Part shown: piece by piece, positions 58,998 through 64,000 of the stretch
Layout: each line of letters begins with the position of its first letter
How positions within the stretch are numbered: position 1 is the first letter of the stretch
DNA from: Modicisalibacter radicis
Lineage (GTDB): Bacteria > Pseudomonadota > Gammaproteobacteria > Pseudomonadales > Halomonadaceae
Direction: 5' to 3'
Length of the DNA stretch: 64,000 nt
Assembly: GCF_900961225.1 (NCBI RefSeq)
Contig: NZ_CAAHFN010000050.1
Span: forward strand, 52,764-116,763
Program-made: the position numbers and the translations under genes
The notes under the pieces: model-generated
What the model was told of the DNA's origin: nothing
What the model saw: the letters and a program-made list of their open reading frames with translations, nothing else
Database searches by the model: none

Positions 58998-60299
58998 TCA
59001 GCCCATCAATTCCCGGGAGTAGCCATAGCTGGAAAGCCGCTCGATGCCGGTTTCGGTGACCAGCACCTGCTCCTCGAGCTTGACGCCCTCCTCGCCATCG
59101 CGATGGCCGATGTACGCCTCGACGCAGAGCGTCATCCCGGGCTCGATTTCGCCGTCGTAGCCGACGTCGTCCCAATCCATGTCGTGCGCGATGAGCGGCC
59201 ACTCCCCGGTCATGCCACAGCCGTGAACGATGTCGAGATAGCGATTCTCCCGATAGCCATGCGGAATCGGCCACGCGCGTCGGGAGTACTCGCGAAAGCT
59301 CATGCCGGGTGCGAGCAGGGCGATATTGGTCTCGAGCTGATCGGCGGCCATACGGTAGAGCGATCGCTGGGCCTGCGTGGGCGCACCGGCGCCGGGCACG
59401 TGGAAGGTACGCGAAAAGTCGGTGTAGTACCCGAAGCAGCCGACGATATCGGTATCGAACGCCACCAGCTCGCCGGGGGCGATGGTCTTGTCCGAGCATT
59501 CCTGGAACCAGGGGTTGGTCCGGTTGCCGGAAGCCAGCAAGCGCGTCTCGGCATACTCACCGCCGGTCGCGAGCACGTGCTGGTTGAAGATCGACCACAG
59601 CGCGTTTTCGCTCATGCCGGGTCGCAGCGCGGCTTCCATTCGCGTCATCGCGGCCTCGGTTAGCGTGACCGAGCGATGGATCAACGCCAGCTCGTCCATG
59701 CTCTTGATCGACTTCGCCCCTTCCATCGCGATCGCCGCATCGGTGAGCGCGAAGCCGGCGTCCTTCAACGCCGCCAGCGCTCCGGTAGGCGCCGACTCGA
59801 TGCCGATCCGCTGGCCCAGCGTTTGCGACCGCGCAAACAGCCCCCGAATGTCGTCCACGAATGCGGCGGTGTGGCGCGCGCAGTGCGGGCCACTGTACTG
59901 GGGCATGACGGCCCTCGCCGGACGTACCTCGTCCAGCAATTCCAGCCCCTTGGCCAGGTGCAGGCAGGCGCTGAACTCGAACAGCACGACAGGACCCTCT
60001 GCCGCCACGTAGAGATAGCGCGCCGGGTTGCGCTGGGAGTAGACCTGCATGTTGCGCGAGCCGCAGGCGTAACGGATGTTGATCGGGTCGAACAGGATCA
60101 CGGCGTCCAGGTCATGGTGGCGCATCTGCTGGCGTAGCCGCCCCAGGCGGTAGCGCTCGACGCGGGCCAGCAGATCGTCATCGATCGCCAGCCGGCGGAA
60201 GGCGCCACTGGCGTAATCGCTCCTGGCGGCGCCATCGGCAAGCGCCACGATATGGGTCTTGCCGGCATCGCCGTCGGCGAGGGTCTGAAAGTCGCTCAT
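58998..60299 (-). CDS. M24-fold metalloenzyme related to DMSP lyase DddP
   Basis: 433 aa, a creatinase-like N-terminal domain plus an M24 pita-bread domain. The segment EYAETRLLASGNRTNPWFQE is strikingly like DddP. All six metal ligands seen in DddP seem kept: FDTD, the later Asp in YYTDFSR, His in VHGCGMTGEW, Glu in LCVEAYIG and Glu in KLEEQVLVTE. In DddP from memory the last of the HGxGLCD residues is a catalytic Asp; here it is Gly (HGCGMTG). So it may act on a different substrate than DMSP. It lies between the oxygenase and the binding-protein genes. Confidence 0.8.
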   Translation of the reverse strand: MSDFQTLADGDAGKTHIVALADGAARSDYASGAFRRLAIDDDLLARVERYRLGRLRQQMRHHDLDAVILFDPINIRYACGSRNMQVYSQRNPARYLYVAAEGPVVLFEFSACLHLAKGLELLDEVRPARAVMPQYSGPHCARHTAAFVDDIRGLFARSQTLGQRIGIESAPTGALAALKDAGFALTDAAIAMEGAKSIKSMDELALIHRSVTLTEAAMTRMEAALRPGMSENALWSIFNQHVLATGGEYAETRLLASGNRTNPWFQECSDKTIAPGELVAFDTDIVGCFGYYTDFSRTFHVPGAGAPTQAQRSLYRMAADQLETNIALLAPGMSFREYSRRAWPIPHGYRENRYLDIVHGCGMTGEWPLIAHDMDWDDVGYDGEIEPGMTLCVEAYIGHRDGEEGVKLEEQVLVTETGIERLSSYGYSRELMG

Positions 60300-60352
60300 A
60301 GCTCTCGATCAAGGATAAGTGAAAGGAAACGCGTACGGTCTGCCTTCATGGG

Positions 60353-61249
60353 CTAGCCCATCAGTTCGTCCTGGCGGCGCTGGTTGTGCGCATCGATATG
60401 CTGCTGCGTCACGCGCCCATAGATCTTGCGGGTGTGCTCGAGGCTGCCCATCATGTCGGGCGTCTTGGCGTAGCCGAGCAGGGTGCAGAGACGCTGGCCC
60501 CTGGCGGACGCGACGCGGTGCATCGAGTAGCGCCCCTTGAAGAGCTGCAGGTCGCCGGTATTCAGCGTCAGCGATTTGACCAGGCTGTGATCGCCTTGAA
60601 GGACCCGCTGCACGTCGGCGAAATTCTCCTCGCCCGGGCGCCGGATGTCCGGACAGTACTGAAATTCCCCGCCCTCGTCGGGACGCCGCGTCATCAGGCT
60701 GACGATGAACTCGTTGGTATCGAAGTGCCACGGCAGCTCGGTGTCGTCCGGCATCACGTTGATGACCAGGCCGGCGATGGGATCGGCGAACTCGTGGATC
60801 ACCGGCTCTTCCAGGCAGTCGGCGATGAAGCGCTGAAAGGTGGCATTGCCGTAGAGTTGCTTGACGATCGCCTCATCGGGGATGAGGTCGCGGGCCACGA
60901 AGCCGTTGGTATAGTGCTGGAAGCAGCGTGCCGGATGATCCGCGGGCAGGCTCGGGTCGTCTGGGGTGACGTAGGGATTGACGCAGTTGTCCGAGAAGAA
61001 GGCCTGCGGCGCGAGGGCCTCGCTCTCCTCCTGCAGCGCCGCCTGAACGTCGCTGCGGATGAAGCGCGACAGCAATGCGCAGCCGTCGACGCGAAGCTGT
61101 GCCCGAACCGCTTCCACGGCTTCGCGGTAGGTATCGCTGCCCGGCTGGTCGATCGGGAAACGCTCGAGGTCGATCAGTCGAGACAGCGCGTCCCCCGGGC
61201 CCCGATGGCCAGCGAATGAGGCACGAGCGGATGTGGATGACGTATCCAT
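60353..61249 (-). CDS. 2-oxoglutarate/Fe(II)-dependent oxygenase-like protein
   Basis: 298 aa. A double-stranded beta-helix is indicated by AGLVINVMPDDTELPWHFDT with an HxD iron motif (HFD), a distal His in RYSMHRVASA and an Arg in ARGQRLCTLLGYA that could bind 2-oxoglutarate. This suggests hydroxylation or oxidative demethylation. It is not clearly EctD, although the size is similar. The upstream LysR regulator and downstream M24 and binding-protein genes run in the same direction with gaps of 50-133 bp. Confidence 0.78.
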   Translation of the reverse strand: MDTSSTSARASFAGHRGPGDALSRLIDLERFPIDQPGSDTYREAVEAVRAQLRVDGCALLSRFIRSDVQAALQEESEALAPQAFFSDNCVNPYVTPDDPSLPADHPARCFQHYTNGFVARDLIPDEAIVKQLYGNATFQRFIADCLEEPVIHEFADPIAGLVINVMPDDTELPWHFDTNEFIVSLMTRRPDEGGEFQYCPDIRRPGEENFADVQRVLQGDHSLVKSLTLNTGDLQLFKGRYSMHRVASARGQRLCTLLGYAKTPDMMGSLEHTRKIYGRVTQQHIDAHNQRRQDELMG

Positions 61250-61382
61250 GGCGGTCTCCTGTCGTCTGTGTATCGGCCGGTAACTTGGCTGGATACGCTA
61301 ACGAAGAGAGCCGTCACGGCTCCAATTGGAAAATCGTCGCCCCTGCGACGAGTTTTTTATCATTGCCGCCGGCACGCCGCGT

Positions 61383-62273
61383 TCAGCGTGCGTCGTCCTG
61401 GCCGTAGAGCGCCTTGAGCGTCGCCGCCAGCGCCCTCGCGACGTCCTCGACCAGCGGTTCGTCGAGATAGGCGAGGTTCCACGGGATGTGCGGCATTTGG
61501 CAAGCCAGGGGGCGGGTCACCACCTTGCCGGCCGCCTCGGCATCCTGCGCGGCCCATCGCGACAGGATGCTCACCCCCTTGCCGGCGGCGACCAGCTCCA
61601 GGATCAAGGCGACGGACTCGATCTGGATCATGTTCGAGGGGTGAATGCCGGACGGCTGGAAGAAGTGCTCGAACTCGTGCCCCTGCTCCGGCGCGATGCT
61701 GTAGGTGAAGTGTCGGTCATGCTGAAAGGTCTCGGCCGCCACCGCGTCATGCCCGGCCGCCGGATGGCCCGGGGGCAGCACCGCCACGGTGGGCTCCGCG
61801 AACAGCCGCTCCCAGGCCACGCCGCGCTGTGCGGGCACCTCGACCATGACGATCATGTCGACCCGCCGCGCCAGTAACGCGCCGGTCATCTCGTCCATGG
61901 GCAGGCGCACCAGCGAGATATCGCGGGCGTGATTGTCGTAGAGGTGGGGAATCACCCGGGAAAAGGTATCGTAGGGCCCCACGCCGAGGCGCAGGGCCGG
62001 CTCACCGCGGCTCGCCAGATGCCAGGCCTCGAGTTCCGCACTGCGCAGCCTGGGCAGCGTTTCCCGGGCCGCCTTGACCAGCCGTTCGCCGGAGGGCGTC
62101 AATACCAGCCGCCGCCCCTCGCGCATGAACAGTGCCACGCCCATGCGACGCTCCATTTCGCGGATCCGGTGCGTGGCGGCCGGCTGCGTGAGTCCGATCG
62201 ATGCCGCGGCATCGTGCACCGTCCCCTGTGCCGCGATGGCCTCGATCAATGTATAGAATTTGATATCAAGCAT
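61383..62273 (-). CDS. LysR-family regulator of the osmolyte island
   Basis: 296 aa. The helix-turn-helix segment QGTVHDAAASIGLTQPAATH followed by RIREMERRMGVALFMREGRR is at the N-terminus. The effector domain contains LRLGVGPYDTFSRVIPHLYD and later MIQIESVALILELVAAGKGV. The arrangement resembles MetR-type members of the family. It is the first of four co-directional genes and the only regulator inside the repeat-bounded segment, so it probably controls the other three. Confidence 0.88.
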   Translation of the reverse strand: MLDIKFYTLIEAIAAQGTVHDAAASIGLTQPAATHRIREMERRMGVALFMREGRRLVLTPSGERLVKAARETLPRLRSAELEAWHLASRGEPALRLGVGPYDTFSRVIPHLYDNHARDISLVRLPMDEMTGALLARRVDMIVMVEVPAQRGVAWERLFAEPTVAVLPPGHPAAGHDAVAAETFQHDRHFTYSIAPEQGHEFEHFFQPSGIHPSNMIQIESVALILELVAAGKGVSILSRWAAQDAEAAGKVVTRPLACQMPHIPWNLAYLDEPLVEDVARALAATLKALYGQDDAR

Positions 62274-62480
62274 GATTTCCCGACGTGGCGCGTGCGATTA
62301 CGTTTCGAGCGAACAAGACGCATCATGACGATCTCCCGGTACGAGACCGTCCTGGGGTCACTCCGTGTATCGTAACGGACAAATGCGACACCGGCTTGCC
62401 GCCACGGGGCGCAACCCGTTTCGTGGCGAACCGCTTCGCAGGACTGCCCGGCGTCCGGCCTTCGTCAAAACCTATGCTTC

Positions 62481-62504
62481 CGAGGAGTTCGCGGCGACAT
62501 GACC
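62481..62504 (+). repeat. 24-bp direct repeat, right copy (start of AttH-like gene)
   Basis: Identical to 57942-57965. It supplies the GAGGAG ribosome site and the ATGACC start of the AttH-like gene. The bases outside the 24 bp differ on both sides. Confidence 0.95.
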
Positions 62505-63698
62505 AAGCGACAATGGATACTTTTCATGGCGCTCCTGGCGGTCGTGCTGATCGCGCTCGTCGCCGCCTGGCGGCCGTGGGCGACGGAGCGATCCCCCGCC
62601 TCGGCCGGCTACGCCGGGCTCGGCGATGAAGCCGCGGCGGGCTTCGCCGAAGCGCACCCGGGCATTTCGCTCGACTTCCCGGCCGATCACGGCGCCCACC
62701 CCGATTACCGCATCGAATGGTGGTACCTGACCGCCAACCTCGAGAGTGCCGAGGGCCGGCCGTTCGGCGTGCAGTGGACGCTGTTCCGCCAGGCGCTGGC
62801 GCCGCCCGGTGCGGTCGATGCATCAGGCGACGCTTCGCCGGGCGACGTTTCGCCGGGCGACGCCTCGCCCTGGACGAGCCGCCAGCTGTGGATGGCCCAC
62901 GCCGCCCTCTCCACGCCCCGCGAGCACTACGATGCCGAGCGCTTCGCCCGCGGCATGACGCTGGACGCCATGCGCGGCCAGGCCGGCGTCGAGGCCACCC
63001 CGTTCGTCGCCTGGCTGGACGACTGGACGCTCGCCGCGCCGGAGAATGCCGCGAGCAGCGACCCAGCGACGAACGACGCTCTCGACCATCTACGGGTCCG
63101 TGCCGCCGGCGAGGCCTTCGCCTACGACCTGGCGCTCGACGCCCAGGGCCCGCTGGTGGCGCACGGCGATGCCGGCTTCAGCCAGAAGTCCGCCGACGGC
63201 CAGGGCTCGATCTACTACAGCCAGCCGTTCTACCGGGTCAGCGGCGAGCTGACGGTGGAGGGCGAGCCGATCACGGTGAGCGGCCGCGCCTGGCTGGACC
63301 GCGAATGGAGCAGCCAGCTGCTGGGCCCCGGCCAGCGGGGCTGGGACTGGTTCTCGCTGCATCTCGACGGCGGCGCCAGGCTGATGGCGTTCCGACTGCG
63401 CGGCGCCGGCGATGACGGCGGCGACTATCTGTCGGGCAGTTGGATCAGCGCCGACGGCCGCGTCACGCCGCTCGACGCAGAGACGCTGCGCCTGACGCCG
63501 AAGGGCACCAGCGAGGTCGCCGGCCGCCAATTGCCCACCGCCTGGCGCCTCGAGGTGCCCGACCGCGGCGTCGACATCGCGGTGCGTGCGATCCACCCCG
63601 ACCAGTGGATGAACACCTCGTTCGCCTACTGGGAGGGCATGGTCACGGTCGAAGGCAGCCACGGCGGCGAGGGCTACCTGGAGATGACCGGCTACTGA
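62499..63698 (+). CDS. Lipocalin-like AttH/CrtC-domain protein
   Basis: 399 aa with an N-terminal membrane anchor (about 6-24). The motifs PDYRIEWWYLTANL, GVQWTLFRQAL, WLDREWSSQLL and GWDWFSLHLDGGARLMAFRL are those of the AttH/carotenoid-1,2-hydratase-like family, two lipocalin-type barrels. In Att-type systems the gene follows the ABC ATPase and permease genes. The start sits in the right copy of the 24-bp repeat, whose left copy ends the permease gene at 57963. This implies the two genes were once joined by an ATGA overlap. Confidence 0.88.
   Translation: MTKRQWILFMALLAVVLIALVAAWRPWATERSPASAGYAGLGDEAAAGFAEAHPGISLDFPADHGAHPDYRIEWWYLTANLESAEGRPFGVQWTLFRQALAPPGAVDASGDASPGDVSPGDASPWTSRQLWMAHAALSTPREHYDAERFARGMTLDAMRGQAGVEATPFVAWLDDWTLAAPENAASSDPATNDALDHLRVRAAGEAFAYDLALDAQGPLVAHGDAGFSQKSADGQGSIYYSQPFYRVSGELTVEGEPITVSGRAWLDREWSSQLLGPGQRGWDWFSLHLDGGARLMAFRLRGAGDDGGDYLSGSWISADGRVTPLDAETLRLTPKGTSEVAGRQLPTAWRLEVPDRGVDIAVRAIHPDQWMNTSFAYWEGMVTVEGSHGGEGYLEMTGY
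62826..62870 (+). repeat. Three 15-bp tandem repeats inside the AttH-like gene
   Basis: Units GGCGACGCTTCGCCG, GGCGACGTTTCGCCG and GGCGACGCCTCGCCC encode GDASP-GDVSP-GDASP, an in-frame linker-like insertion in the first lipocalin domain. Confidence 0.9.
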
Positions 63699-63797
63699 CA
63701 AGTCCTGAAGCGCACTAGCCAGAGAATGCCGTTGTGGGCTGCGCTGACCGGCGCACCAGTACGCTACAGGAACTCGCCATCACAGCCCTTGATCACT

Positions 63798-64000
63798 TTA
63801 TTCCTCCAACTTTTGCTCCAGTTTCGGGAGGATCTCGAACAGGTCGCCCACCAGCCCGTAGTCGGCGACCTGAAAGATCGGTGCGTCCTCGTCCTTGTTG
63901 ATCGCGACGATCACCCTGGAGTCCTTCATCCCGGCCAGATGCTGGATGGCCCCGCTGATGCCCACCGCGACGTACAGGTCCGGCGCGACGATCTTGCCGG
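63798..64000 (-). CDS. etfA: Electron transfer flavoprotein alpha subunit, C-terminal part
   Basis: The frame enters from the right edge and ends at TAA 63798. The 66 readable residues include [20 protein letters not shown], then [20 protein letters not shown], then [20 protein letters not shown]. This is the FAD-binding C-terminal domain of EtfA, including the SGAIQH and the [10 protein letters not shown] segments. It carries electrons from acyl-CoA and other dehydrogenases to the ETF-quinone oxidoreductase. etfB should lie just outside the window. Confidence 0.96.
   Translation of the reverse strand, partial: GKIVAPDLYVAVGISGAIQHLAGMKDSRVIVAINKDEDAPIFQVADYGLVGDLFEILPKLEQKLEE

Noticed and set aside
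58998..60299. Naming the M24 gene dddP
   Set aside because: The similarity is strong, but the residue expected to be the catalytic Asp reads Gly, so the specific name is withheld.
60353..61249. Ectoine hydroxylase EctD
   Set aside because: Size and oxygenase fold fit, but I do not see the EctD sequence signature and no ectABC genes are nearby.

Overview
The window reads as chromosomal DNA of a GC-rich, halophilic or marine gammaproteobacterium, most likely a member of the Halomonadaceae. The evidence is the combination of siaABCD, a class Ib ribonucleotide reductase operon, glnA-DUF4124-ntrBC, an otsB-GH15-otsA trehalose operon, a BetT-type choline transporter and several osmolyte-linked genes. 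This placement is an inference from gene content. No rRNA, tRNA, integrase or transposase gene was recognised.

Layout. 1-4255: the N-terminus of a SorC-family regulator, then siaABCD, a phosphatase/kinase switch controlling a diguanylate cyclase. 4436-8568: a terminator, nrdHIEF and a leader with NrdR-like boxes and a perfect 24-bp palindrome. 8738-11199: a UbiH-family hydroxylase and a class I aldolase. 11397-16572: nitrogen control (ntrC, ntrB, a DUF4124 protein, glnA), with sigma54 promoters and NtrC sites visible before both ntrB and glnA. 16914-22226: a glycosyltransferase-like protein, a deacetylase-like protein that has lost its metal ligands, typA, ompW and small stress-type genes including a metallothionein. 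22422-26349: trehalose synthesis. 26435-30316: two chemoreceptors with FliA-type promoters.

30553-43357: a complete type I-F CRISPR-Cas system. Transcription runs leftward through cas1, the cas2-3 fusion, csy1-csy2-csy3-csy4, a leader with an exact boxA and two IHF-like sites, and then an array of 57 repeats and 56 spacers. A WYL-domain regulator is divergent from cas1, with an inverted repeat between them. Next to it, two solitary type I-E-like repeats bracket a two-gene cassette (a 65-aa protein and a DUF2335 membrane protein).

44654-52775: betT, an exported protein, a Zur-box-controlled znuCBA operon headed by an unannotated 48-aa His-rich membrane peptide, a DMT transporter and a LysR regulator. 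52828-54504: a third chemoreceptor. 54743-63698: an ABC ATPase, an FtsX-type permease and a lipocalin-like AttH/CrtC protein. The last of these is separated from its partners by a 4.5-kb segment flanked by exact 24-bp direct repeats. The segment carries an orphan betaine-type binding protein, a DddP-like M24 enzyme, a 2-oxoglutarate oxygenase and a LysR regulator. 63798-64000: the C-terminus of EtfA.

The most interesting parts are the direct-repeat-bounded osmolyte island, the I-E-like repeats around the DUF2335 cassette, the boxA and IHF leader with a WYL regulator on the I-F system, and the metal-ligand-free deacetylase homologue.
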